In this document: positions 55,033 through 63,907 of the stretch, one piece after another
Layout: the number at the start of each line of letters is the position of its first letter
How positions within the stretch are numbered: position 1 is the stretch's first letter
DNA from: Metabacillus idriensis
Lineage (GTDB): Bacteria > Bacillota > Bacilli > Bacillales > Bacillaceae
DNA length: 64,000 nucleotides
Direction: 5' to 3'
Assembly (NCBI RefSeq): GCF_009674765.1
Contig: NZ_WKKF01000001.1
Span: 310,001 to 374,000, forward strand
Position numbers and translations under genes: made by a program
The notes under the pieces: generated by a model
Seen by the model: only the letters and a program-made list of their open reading frames with translations
Database searches by the model: none
What the model was told of the DNA's origin: nothing

Positions 55033-57417
55033 TCATTTCTCCGGCAATAAAGTTAAGCTTTCTTCCTTCTGCTCCGCGTTTAAATCAGTCAGATGATAGG
55101 TTCCGTTCATCCAATCATCAATCTGATCTTGATACCAATCGCTTTTCACATGGCCGGATTGGCCAGGTCCGACAATATGGTGTCCTTTTGTCATTTCAGC
55201 CGCATCGATGACAAAGCGCCAGGAAGCACCGTGATTTACGATTCCTTCAGGATTATAGTTTGCGGCGGCGACTGTAATTTGACTGCCGCCGACAGGCTGA
55301 GGTTTCTCGTTATTAAACAGCCATTTTAGAACAGGTGAGGCTGAAGAAAGAGGGTGGCCGAAATAAAGCTGATGGTAATCGCCCCATTTCCAATCCTCTG
55401 GGTTATCGCCGTATTCTTCTTGAAGAGAGGCAACGACATTCCCAAATGAAGAGAGCAAAACTTTATCAAGGCCTCCCTTATCTGAGATCCATTCAGACTC
55501 ATCCCCGTTAAAAGCGCGTCTGAGCAGTTCATCAACGATTCCCTGTTTTCCTTCAAATAAGTCATCCATTTCTTTTGGAACAGCGTCGTTAAAAAGAGTG
55601 ACGGGAATTTCTTTCATCAGCAAGTGAAAGAGAAGCGGAGCTCCCATATCTTTATCATCTTCCATGTTCCATTTTGCAAGCAATTTGGCAGATGCTTTTT
55701 CAGTCTCATTTAAACCACCCTCGCTGATTCTTTTAAGAATAGATGGCAAAAATTCCTCAGCATATAAATTTCGCTGATCCATCTGCAGTTTTTTCATATC
55801 ATTTAAAGTGAGCTTATCCTCTGTCTCTAAAACCTCTTTAATTCTCATATACCGATAAGGCTGCGCCCAATGATGACTAATATGGTAGGGGTACGAACCA
55901 TCAATCACCTTATTGTTTGCCGTAGCAACAAATCCTTCCTTAGGGTTGACAGCGCGGGGAAGCTCATCATAAGGAATGAATCCCTCCCATTCATATTCAT
56001 CAGTCCAGCCAGGTACAGGAATCAGGCCGTCACCTTTTTTCCGGATTGGAATTTTTCCGTTTGCCTTATAAGCAATTGTTCCATCCGCCCCGGCAAAAAC
56101 AAAATTTTGGGTTGGGACATGAAAATCTTCAAGAGCCTGTTCGAATTCGTTCCAGTCTTTCGCTTTATTCATTGAAAGCACTGCCTGGAATTCGGTTGAA
56201 GGCATAAGAGCTGTCCATTTCATTGCGAGAGCTGTATCCTGCTTTTTATCAAATGCAAATTCGGACATGACAGGGCCGTGCCTTGTTTCGATCACCTCAT
56301 AATCGATGGCCCTTTCATCCTTCACCGCGATAGGCTCTTTAAACACCTTTGCATCTTCCCATTTGTCGTTGTATAAAAATTGCCGCGGATTATCAGGATT
56401 GCGTTTTTCAATGTATAAATCCTGTACATCTGGCCCCGTATTCGTTACACCCCAGGCAATATAATCATTGTGTCCAAGAATGATTCCAGGGACCCCGGCA
56501 AAAATTACACCGCTGACATTCATGCTGTCACTTTGCAGATGCATTTGATACCAGATTGATGGGGTGGCAAGGGAGAGGTGGGGGTCGTCTGCAAGCAGAG
56601 GTTTCCCGCTTTCGCTTTTTTCACCGCTCACAACCCAGTTGTTGCTTCCATTAAATTCGGGTGGAATGATGGCACTTGCAAAGCTTTTCTCCATGTTCAT
56701 TTTCACTTCTTCATAAGCAGACAGAATTTCAGGGGCATCCTTTGGATAGGAAGGAAATAAGTCATATGCTTTCTCTTTTGGAAACGTATCAAGCGCCCAG
56801 TAACGGAACGCCTGCCCTGACCAATGGCCTCCTAAATCGAAAGCCATGTATTTGCCGATGGTGAGGGAATCGATTGGTGTCCATTCTGCCGGCTCGTATT
56901 TCAGCAGGCTGAATTCAAGAGGCAGTGTTCCTTGTTCTTTTGCGTCTTTCATAAAGGCATTTACACCATCTGCAAACCACTGCATTGCATCTTTTGAAGA
57001 TTGATTATACTCTGGATAAGACGCTTCAGCTGCTCTTCTCAAACCGAGCGTTCTGAAAAATTTGTCCTTATCAACTGTTGCCACGCCGACCACATCACTC
57101 AGCATTCCGGATGCCTGTCTTCTGCTTAAATCCATCTGGAAGAGGCGATCCTGAGCCTGTACATATCCTTGTGCGATGTATAAATCTTTGTCTGATTTCG
57201 CCCTAATATGAGGTACCCCGTTTTTATCCCTCGTAACTTGGGCTGCATCGGTCATTCCTCTGACGATTACTTCTCCATTTAATTTGGGAAGACTTTTCTC
57301 GGCGAAAAGGTTTACATAAATGAATACTCCGATTAGAAGAAAGAGAATGGCGAAAGCTCCAATCCATAGACCTCTCCGTCTCCGGGGTACTAATCTGCGT
57401 TCTGCCTTAGCTTCCAT
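55033..57417 (-). CDS. Penicillin acylase family protein (Ntn hydrolase), membrane-anchored
   Basis: This 794-residue precursor has an N-terminal membrane helix (LWIGAFAILFLLIGVFIYVN) that anchors it outside the cell. Then come the A-chain region (KNGVPHIRAKSDKDLYIAQG; QDRLFQMDLSRRQASG), a spacer, and the B chain starting at the nucleophile Ser258 in NGSNNWVVSG. Family members cut themselves there and hydrolyse amides such as penicillins or acyl-homoserine lactones. The natural substrate here is unknown; quorum quenching is one possibility. ATG 57417 is preferred over GTG 57426 by ribosome-site spacing (GGAG, GAGG upstream). Confidence 0.9.
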   Translation of the reverse strand: MEAKAERRLVPRRRRGLWIGAFAILFLLIGVFIYVNLFAEKSLPKLNGEVIVRGMTDAAQVTRDKNGVPHIRAKSDKDLYIAQGYVQAQDRLFQMDLSRRQASGMLSDVVGVATVDKDKFFRTLGLRRAAEASYPEYNQSSKDAMQWFADGVNAFMKDAKEQGTLPLEFSLLKYEPAEWTPIDSLTIGKYMAFDLGGHWSGQAFRYWALDTFPKEKAYDLFPSYPKDAPEILSAYEEVKMNMEKSFASAIIPPEFNGSNNWVVSGEKSESGKPLLADDPHLSLATPSIWYQMHLQSDSMNVSGVIFAGVPGIILGHNDYIAWGVTNTGPDVQDLYIEKRNPDNPRQFLYNDKWEDAKVFKEPIAVKDERAIDYEVIETRHGPVMSEFAFDKKQDTALAMKWTALMPSTEFQAVLSMNKAKDWNEFEQALEDFHVPTQNFVFAGADGTIAYKANGKIPIRKKGDGLIPVPGWTDEYEWEGFIPYDELPRAVNPKEGFVATANNKVIDGSYPYHISHHWAQPYRYMRIKEVLETEDKLTLNDMKKLQMDQRNLYAEEFLPSILKRISEGGLNETEKASAKLLAKWNMEDDKDMGAPLLFHLLMKEIPVTLFNDAVPKEMDDLFEGKQGIVDELLRRAFNGDESEWISDKGGLDKVLLSSFGNVVASLQEEYGDNPEDWKWGDYHQLYFGHPLSSASPVLKWLFNNEKPQPVGGSQITVAAANYNPEGIVNHGASWRFVIDAAEMTKGHHIVGPGQSGHVKSDWYQDQIDDWMNGTYHLTDLNAEQKEESLTLLPEK

Positions 57418-57524
57418 GATCCTCACACTCCAACTTTTAGTTAACTGAATATATTACACTCAATTTTTGAAAATCCTGTGTACTGAAAAAATTTTAGAGG
57501 CAAGTGACTATTTATCTATTCAAA

Positions 57525-57745
57525 AGGCTGTTTTCGCATAGATTGTTGTTTTTCATGATAAATGTTGTCTGTTCCTTGCAGCGAGAGGAACTTGCTTTCC
57601 GCGGGGAGCATGGGAGCCTCCTCGGCGTTGCCTGTGGGGTCTCCCAATTTGCTCTATTTCCCGCAGGAGTCAAGTTCCTTCCGCTGCAATCCACTCAAGT
57701 TTCTTAACATTTAGTCTAATAGCAACAATATTTACGAAAAGAGCC
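57525..57745. mobile_element. MITE-like element, copy C (about 221 bp)
   Basis: It is in the opposite orientation to copy A and similar over its full length (shared ACTTGACTCCTGCGGGAAA and CGCGGAAAGCAAGTTCCT blocks). Ends are GGCTGTTTTCGCATAGATTG on the left and, read inward from the right, GGCTCTTTTCGTAAATATTG. A perfect 8-bp direct repeat ATTCAAAA flanks it. With ~170 other bases it makes up the gap between the acylase and the nucleoside hydrolase gene; nothing else is seen there. Confidence 0.88.
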
Positions 57746-57831
57746 ATTCAAAAAAGAGAGAAACGTAGCATTCAATCTTTTCCAATTCCATATATATAAC
57801 CATCTGACATTAGAAAATAGGTGGATTATTA

Positions 57832-58770
57832 ATGAAAAAAATTTTACTGTTTGCTGATCCCGGAATAGATGATTCCCTGGCTATAATTTACGCTTTATTA
57901 AGTCCCGATATTGAGCTTTTAGGTATTGTTACAAGCTATGGGAATGTGTCTAAACAGCAGGCAACGGAAAATGCAGCCTATTTGCTCAAGCTTGCAGGAA
58001 GAGAGGACATTCCTGTTATAGAGGGGGCGACCTTTCCATTAAGCGGCGAGGTTTCGGTCTATTATCCTGAAATTCATGGGCAGGAAGGGCTTGGACCGAT
58101 AAGGCCCCCAGAGAATATAGAGATTAATATTAAGCCATTCAGTCATATTTTTACATTGATTGAAGAACACGGAGATGAACTTGTTATTGTTGATACAGGC
58201 AGAATGACCTCCCTTGCAAATGCTTTTAATTTTAATCTTGAAGTCATGCAGGGGGTTCCTGAAATTTATTTAATGGGAGGAGCATTTTTTGTCCCGGGAA
58301 ATGTAACTCCGCTCGCAGAAGCTAACTTCCATGGTGATCCAATAGCAGTAAACGTTGTGCTTAAGTATGCGAAAAAAGTATATATAACCCCTCTGAATGT
58401 GACCAACAATGCCATTATCACGAGTGAAATTGCAGGATATATATACTCTATCTCCTCAAATCCCTATAAGGAGCTTATTCCTGCCATTACGAAGTATTAT
58501 TCTGATGCTTATGCAAAGCTTAGGCCAGGAAGAAGTGGAGCATCCATACACGATGTTTTTACTTTGTACTATATGCTAAACAAAGACAAAATCTATTCTG
58601 TTACCAACAATGTCGAGGTTTCCGTCTTAGATGACGCAAGAGGACTCAGCTATGCCGATTTCCGCAATAACCAGGTGCCCCCGGGTGCCAGGCATACCAT
58701 TGCCCTTCATTTTCAATATCAGGACTTCCTTGCTGATTTTATTAAAGTAATGTCTTCACCTCTCCAATAA
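57832..58770 (+). CDS. Inosine/uridine-preferring nucleoside hydrolase
   Basis: This 312-residue nucleoside hydrolase splits N-glycosidic bonds of ribonucleosides. The calcium-binding motif is DPGIDDSLAI (residues 9-18; the usual DTDPGIDDA has FADPGIDDS here, so the first Asp of the motif is replaced by Ala). EANFHGDPIAVNVVLKYA and GASIHDVFTLYYML (with the conserved HDV Asp) support the family. Because the first metal-site Asp is missing from the standard place, activity should be tested rather than assumed. It is a single-gene unit closed by its own terminator. Confidence 0.85.
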   Translation: MKKILLFADPGIDDSLAIIYALLSPDIELLGIVTSYGNVSKQQATENAAYLLKLAGREDIPVIEGATFPLSGEVSVYYPEIHGQEGLGPIRPPENIEINIKPFSHIFTLIEEHGDELVIVDTGRMTSLANAFNFNLEVMQGVPEIYLMGGAFFVPGNVTPLAEANFHGDPIAVNVVLKYAKKVYITPLNVTNNAIITSEIAGYIYSISSNPYKELIPAITKYYSDAYAKLRPGRSGASIHDVFTLYYMLNKDKIYSVTNNVEVSVLDDARGLSYADFRNNQVPPGARHTIALHFQYQDFLADFIKVMSSPLQ

Positions 58771-58780
58771 TCAAAGTTTG

Positions 58781-58810
58781 AAAACCTGCATAAAAACGTG
58801 CAGGTTTTCT
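58781..58810 (+). terminator. Nucleoside hydrolase terminator
   Basis: AAAACCTGCA and TGCAGGTTTT perfect arms with an 8-base loop, then CT; 11 bases after the stop. Confidence 0.82.
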
Positions 58811-58898
58811 GTTAGAAAATGGCTTACAAATCACATAAAACAAAGTATATTTAAAAAAGAAGATATAAATATTTTGAATAATCCGGCGAGGGGTAAAT

Positions 58899-61800
58899 AT
58901 GAATCTATCATACATAGAAGAAACGCTGAAAAAACATGACTATTCAGAAGCTATAAAGCACTTTTTAGAAGAGTACAGGGAAGTTGCGGAGGAGAAAAAG
59001 CTTTCACGTTTTCGAGGGTTTATCCGATCTTACACAGATGAAAGCCAATTGAAATATTTGCTTCAGGTTATAGATGCATCATTAATGGAGCAGCTTGGCG
59101 GAATCATTATTAGAGACAGCTGCCGGAGGTTAAAATCTCCTTTGACGGCTATTTGGTATTGCCAGCAGCTTATTGATGAGAACAAGCTGATTGAGGCTGA
59201 AGAACTTTTAAAAGAAATAGAAAAGCAGGAACTCACTGATGAATGGAGAGAAAAGCTTTATTTCACAATGGCAAGTGCACTTATTGGGATGCGGCGATTA
59301 AAGGCTGCGTTTAAATACATGAAAAAATGTGAAGAAGCTTCCAGTGATCCGGTGGAGACGCGCTGGGCTTATTACTATTTGCAAAGCGGAGAATGGGACA
59401 AGGCTTTGAAATGCTTAGAGGTCAGCAAGAAAGATGAAAAAGACGGTTTGACCGCCTATGTGCTGCTTGTTCAGCATCATGCGCTTCAGGGGGATGCTGA
59501 ACAAGCCAGAATCATTTTAGAAGAAGGTTTAACCCTTTATCCTGATTTTCCAAAACTGATTGTTGAAAAGATTAGGCTGTGCTATAAACAGAAGCGCTGG
59601 ACGGATATGGAGAAAGCGATCTCAGACTTACATTCGCTTAACCCTTTTCATGAATATAAGAGAATGGCCGAGTATTACACGGCTGATTCCTTATATGAGC
59701 AGAAAGAATTTGGGAAGCTTGAAGTATTTTTAGCAGAGCACACTGAATTTAAAAAAGAATCCCATTATAAAAACTTTACTGGCCGGGCAGACCATGCTTC
59801 TAAAATGGTGAACTTTAAGCCGGTCGTGCAAAAATATAATTATTGTGTTCCTGCATGTGCAGAAATGATTTTCAGTATGTTCGGCAAGACGTATAAACAA
59901 GATGAAATTGCAGAATCTGTCTTTCAGGTTTCCGGTTCAAAGTTATCTAAAATGATTGAGTACTTCGAAGAAAAAGAGTTTACAAGCAGGTACTTTTTTG
60001 GAAATCCCGACATTTTAAAAACGCTGATTGATCTTGATGCGGCCGTTATGATCAATATCGACTATCCAACAACCTCCCATGTTCAATTGCTTGCGGGCTA
60101 TGATGATAATTTGAATGTTTTCCACGTTCAGGATCCAAATCTCAGAACCACCCATGAAGTCATGTATGAGGACTTTGAGCAGGAATATGGGAACAATGGA
60201 GTCTTATCTTTAGCAGTTCTTCCTGAAAAAGATGCTGGGAAATTGCATGTATTATCTATAAATGAACACGAATTAGCAGTTAAGCTTTTTTCAATGACCG
60301 AGGTCTCGAACAAGCAGCTGAGTGATGCTGAACAAGCCTTTCTGAAAGAAAATCTTCACCTTATGGCTGTCTCAGCCTACGTCATTAAATATCTTCCTGG
60401 AATAGTGGCAGAAGAAATTCTGGATGCAGCTGCCATGTATGTTTTTGAGCATTCTAAGGAATCTGAATACCGCAGTCTTTCAGCTGCCATGGCTTATTTC
60501 AGCGTGAAAAACAATGAACGCGCCATGGAGTACTTGGAGCAGCTTACTTTTAAACAGTATTTGGCGACTTATTTGTATGCAAAAGGCAGATTAAGTTATA
60601 ACAAGGATGATTATGACGGTGCATTTGAGGCATTTGCGGAAGCCTTGAAATCGGAACCGGATGATCATATCCTATGGGGATACCTCGCGCTGACTGAACT
60701 CAATCGAGACCGCGCTCAGGAAGCTTTGAGATATTCAGAGATTGCGATGGATATCAATGAAGATGATGCTTTTTCACTGATTAACCATGGAATTATTTTA
60801 ATGGAAATAAACGAGTATGACAAAGCCAGAAATCTCTTCCACTCATTCTTGAAAATTGAGAAGGAGGACGGGTATGTATGGTATCAGCGGGCAAGGTGCG
60901 ATAAAGAATTAGGTAGATATAAGCTTGCAAGAAGAGGATTTCAGACTGCAATAGCACTCGAACCGAAAGTGCCGCTTGCATATAAAGAGCTTTCAAGACT
61001 TTACGAAATCGTTTACGAGGATGTTTCTAAAGCGAAACAGATTCTTGAACAGGGGATTGCAGCTGCCGAAGACAAACAGCTGCTCCTCCATGAAGCGGGA
61101 GATTTATCTGAACGTGCTGGGGAACTTGAACAAGCAAGGCAATTTTATATGCAGGCTGAAGCGTTCGATCCGAAAGATGTGTATGCACGTATTTCCCTTG
61201 CCGCTCTTTATAAAGAGGAAGGAAAAACAGATCAATTTTTCAAGGCAATTCACCGCTATTTTGAACAATTTCAAGAAGACAGTGAATTTCTTATCAACGC
61301 AGGAAAGCTGATGTTCGCCGCAAGTGCAGAAATGAAAGAAAAAGACTCACATATGGATCTCGCGCTTTCTTATGTAGAAAAAGGAATTTTATATGCGGAT
61401 GCTAATATTGGGGAAGCAATCGAGATTTATGTTGATCTCGTATCAGAAACGCCATACTCACGCCGCGGACTTGAATTTTTAGAAAGCATAAGAGCAGGAG
61501 AAATAGACGAATTTCTTCTGATCAGCTATATCGGCTGTTTATATGAGTCCCAGGGTCTTTTGGAAAAGGCCAAGCAGTATTTAAAACAGGCCATTGCCTT
61601 AAAGAAGGATGATATTCTTCCGTTTTACCGGCTTGGGGAGATTGCTTTTAAACACGAAGATTATGGCGAGGCAGAAAAACAGTACAAACGGGTGCTTGAG
61701 CTTGATCCTGCACATGAGCAGGCGATGCTTGACCTTGCGGGTGTCGCAAATGCCAGAGAGGACAGGAAATCAGAAAAGAAATACCTGATGTCTGCATTTA

Positions 61801-63125
61801 AAGTGGACCCTTATTGTGTTTCTGTCGAAGATCTGCTCGAGGTTCTTGAATTCCAGCCGGAAATTGAAGCATTTAAAGAACTTCTAATGAGTGCAAATGT
61901 TGAGAAGGCCTTCCTCTTTGATGCCCTTGCCCATATTCATGGAAAGCTTGGAAATCTGAAAGAAGAAGAAGAAAATTTGAACAAAGCATTTGAACTTGCG
62001 CCAGCTCAATTTCAAATCCTTCATCATCAAGTCAAGCTCTGGATGAAGCAGGGAAAAATGAAACAAGCAAAATCCCAGCTCCTCACACTGATTATGGAAA
62101 ACCAAGAGAATAAGCAACTATATGAAACGTGGATTGAAGTGATGCTTGGTACAAAGTCCATGCATAAACTTGAAAATGAAATTAAAAAAATGAAGCTTTC
62201 TGATGAAGAAAAAAGCATTGTCTTCATGAACGCAGCTGCTGCATATGAACGGCAAATGCAATCCATGCGTGATGCGCACGAAGAGATGGAAGAACATAAA
62301 GGATGGCTGAAGCGGTTCACGAATTTTTCGAAGATGAGCCTGAAATTTGGAACACTGATTGGCCTGTATGAAGAGGCATTGAAACATGACCGAGAGAATG
62401 TTACAGCTGTTATGTGGTATGTCGAATTTCATTTGGATGCAGGATTGGCGGAAGATGCGATTAAAATTCTGGAGCAGTGGCTCCGCTATCAGTGGGAGCC
62501 TGACGTTGCCTATAGGCTAGCTGTTCTTTATATAAATGAATTCGGAAATGTCCCAGAGAAAAAAGCTGTTAAGTACTTGTCAGGGGCATGCAGCCTTATT
62601 GAAACACTACTTGAAGAAAACGAGGATCCCGATTATCTCGTTGTTCTTGGTATGGCCTTGCTTGAACTTGAAGAATTTGAAGAATCAGAACAAGCTCTCA
62701 TGCGTGCAGTGAAAATTGAGCCTGCTGTTGAAAAAGGATACTTCCACTTGGCCAGAGTCTATGAAGCTATAGAACAGTACAGCAAAGCAGAAGAAGCGAT
62801 CCAACATGCAATCACTCTAAATCCGGATAATCATGACAATTATAATCAGCTCGGACTGATTTATCGACATCAAAATAAACTAAAACCAGCACTTGAAGCA
62901 GTTGAGAAAGCTGTCTCAATAGAGCCCGGGGATTTAATCAGTTTGTATAACAGGGCTTGTTATCTTTCAGCTTTGGGCAGGTACAAAGAATCTGCCGGGC
63001 AGCTGAAAGCTCTTTATGAGCTTGACGCGGAATTTGTTTTCACTGAGATGGCAGAGGATGACGAAGATTTAGAATCGTTGAAAGAAGCGGGATATTTTCC
63101 GAAGAATCCGCTGCTGAAACGATAA
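58899..63125 (+). CDS. Large TPR protein with embedded C39-like cysteine peptidase domain
   Basis: This 1408-residue protein has no signal peptide and no membrane helix. Residues ~1-300 are helical TPR-like repeats. At ~305-450 there is a papain/C39-like domain: YNYCVPACAEMIFSMFGK with candidate nucleophile Cys316, TSHVQLLAGYDD with His394 and FHVQDPN with Asp412. From ~560 to the end there is a long array of TPR motifs (LYAKGRLSYNKDDYDGAFEA; PFYRLGEIAFKHEDYGEAEK; YNQLGLIYRHQNKLKPALEA). The triad is intact, so cleavage of a bound protein or peptide is plausible, but the target is unknown. C39 peptidases are usually joined to ABC exporters; none is here. The ATG follows GGCGAGGGGTAAAT. Confidence 0.85.
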   Translation: MNLSYIEETLKKHDYSEAIKHFLEEYREVAEEKKLSRFRGFIRSYTDESQLKYLLQVIDASLMEQLGGIIIRDSCRRLKSPLTAIWYCQQLIDENKLIEAEELLKEIEKQELTDEWREKLYFTMASALIGMRRLKAAFKYMKKCEEASSDPVETRWAYYYLQSGEWDKALKCLEVSKKDEKDGLTAYVLLVQHHALQGDAEQARIILEEGLTLYPDFPKLIVEKIRLCYKQKRWTDMEKAISDLHSLNPFHEYKRMAEYYTADSLYEQKEFGKLEVFLAEHTEFKKESHYKNFTGRADHASKMVNFKPVVQKYNYCVPACAEMIFSMFGKTYKQDEIAESVFQVSGSKLSKMIEYFEEKEFTSRYFFGNPDILKTLIDLDAAVMINIDYPTTSHVQLLAGYDDNLNVFHVQDPNLRTTHEVMYEDFEQEYGNNGVLSLAVLPEKDAGKLHVLSINEHELAVKLFSMTEVSNKQLSDAEQAFLKENLHLMAVSAYVIKYLPGIVAEEILDAAAMYVFEHSKESEYRSLSAAMAYFSVKNNERAMEYLEQLTFKQYLATYLYAKGRLSYNKDDYDGAFEAFAEALKSEPDDHILWGYLALTELNRDRAQEALRYSEIAMDINEDDAFSLINHGIILMEINEYDKARNLFHSFLKIEKEDGYVWYQRARCDKELGRYKLARRGFQTAIALEPKVPLAYKELSRLYEIVYEDVSKAKQILEQGIAAAEDKQLLLHEAGDLSERAGELEQARQFYMQAEAFDPKDVYARISLAALYKEEGKTDQFFKAIHRYFEQFQEDSEFLINAGKLMFAASAEMKEKDSHMDLALSYVEKGILYADANIGEAIEIYVDLVSETPYSRRGLEFLESIRAGEIDEFLLISYIGCLYESQGLLEKAKQYLKQAIALKKDDILPFYRLGEIAFKHEDYGEAEKQYKRVLELDPAHEQAMLDLAGVANAREDRKSEKKYLMSAFKVDPYCVSVEDLLEVLEFQPEIEAFKELLMSANVEKAFLFDALAHIHGKLGNLKEEEENLNKAFELAPAQFQILHHQVKLWMKQGKMKQAKSQLLTLIMENQENKQLYETWIEVMLGTKSMHKLENEIKKMKLSDEEKSIVFMNAAAAYERQMQSMRDAHEEMEEHKGWLKRFTNFSKMSLKFGTLIGLYEEALKHDRENVTAVMWYVEFHLDAGLAEDAIKILEQWLRYQWEPDVAYRLAVLYINEFGNVPEKKAVKYLSGACSLIETLLEENEDPDYLVVLGMALLELEEFEESEQALMRAVKIEPAVEKGYFHLARVYEAIEQYSKAEEAIQHAITLNPDNHDNYNQLGLIYRHQNKLKPALEAVEKAVSIEPGDLISLYNRACYLSALGRYKESAGQLKALYELDAEFVFTEMAEDDEDLESLKEAGYFPKNPLLKR

Positions 63126-63127
63126 TA

Positions 63128-63907
63128 TTGAATGAGATGGATATAATCGGCGAAGGCTCGACAGCCATTACGTATTCTTACGGAAAAGATAAGGCTGTTA
63201 AAATGTATAGATATGATTCAGCAAATATTCATTACGAATTTGAAGTGAATAGGTACTTGACTGAATGCGGAATAAGCGTTCCAAAAGCTTATGGGATTGT
63301 GACCATTGACGGTAAAGAAGGGATTGTCTTTGAAAAAGCAGCAGGCAATCCATTAACATCTGAAATGATGAAAAATCCTTCAGCTGCCATTCGACGTTTA
63401 AAGATGATGGCAAGGCTTCATGCAAGTATCCATGAAAAATCGGCAGAATCTCTAAAAACCCAGAAGAGTTCTATTGAAATGAAAATCCATGCTTCAAGTC
63501 TTTCAGATGCAGAAAAGACAGCGATATTAGACCATTTAGTTTGTCTTTCCTCAGGAAAACAGCTTTGTCACGGGGATTTTCACCCTGATAATATTTTAAT
63601 CTCTGACGGTAATCCTGTAGTGATTGATTGGGCTGATGCGGTGTGCGGGCATCCTATGGCTGACCTTGCTCGGACTATTCTAATTTTGAGGTTTGGCGGA
63701 TTGAAGACTAATGATGCAATTATGGGGTTCATCCGAAAATGGATGTGCAAGCTGTATATTCGAGAGTATAAAAAATATCGTTCCTTCACTGCTGATGAGC
63801 TTTATGAGTGGGAGCTGCCATTAGCTGCTGCCAGACTTTCAGAATCCATTCCGCCTCATGAAAAGCAGAAACTGCATGCAATCATAAGGTCGTACTTGAA
63901 AAAGTAA
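63128..63907 (+). CDS. Aminoglycoside-phosphotransferase-fold kinase
   Basis: This small kinase of about 259 residues belongs to the APH/choline kinase group. It has a glycine-rich start MDIIGEGSTAITYSYGKD, ATP-site lysine in KAVKMYRY, catalytic loop CHGDFHPDNILI and metal-binding VIDWADAVCG. The start is uncertain: TTG 63128 or ATG 63137, neither with a clear ribosome site. It lies 2 bases after the stop of the TPR/peptidase gene, so translation by re-initiation is likely and the two products may work together. The real substrate (sugar, choline-like molecule, protein) is unknown; drug resistance should not be assumed. Confidence 0.85.
   Translation: MNEMDIIGEGSTAITYSYGKDKAVKMYRYDSANIHYEFEVNRYLTECGISVPKAYGIVTIDGKEGIVFEKAAGNPLTSEMMKNPSAAIRRLKMMARLHASIHEKSAESLKTQKSSIEMKIHASSLSDAEKTAILDHLVCLSSGKQLCHGDFHPDNILISDGNPVVIDWADAVCGHPMADLARTILILRFGGLKTNDAIMGFIRKWMCKLYIREYKKYRSFTADELYEWELPLAAARLSESIPPHEKQKLHAIIRSYLKK

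Noticed and set aside
57504-57707. 67-codon plus-strand frame near 57.5 kb (with a 60-codon frame on the other strand)
   Set aside because: It lies in the MITE-like copy C; the reading follows the inverted-repeat structure and is not conserved in copy A.
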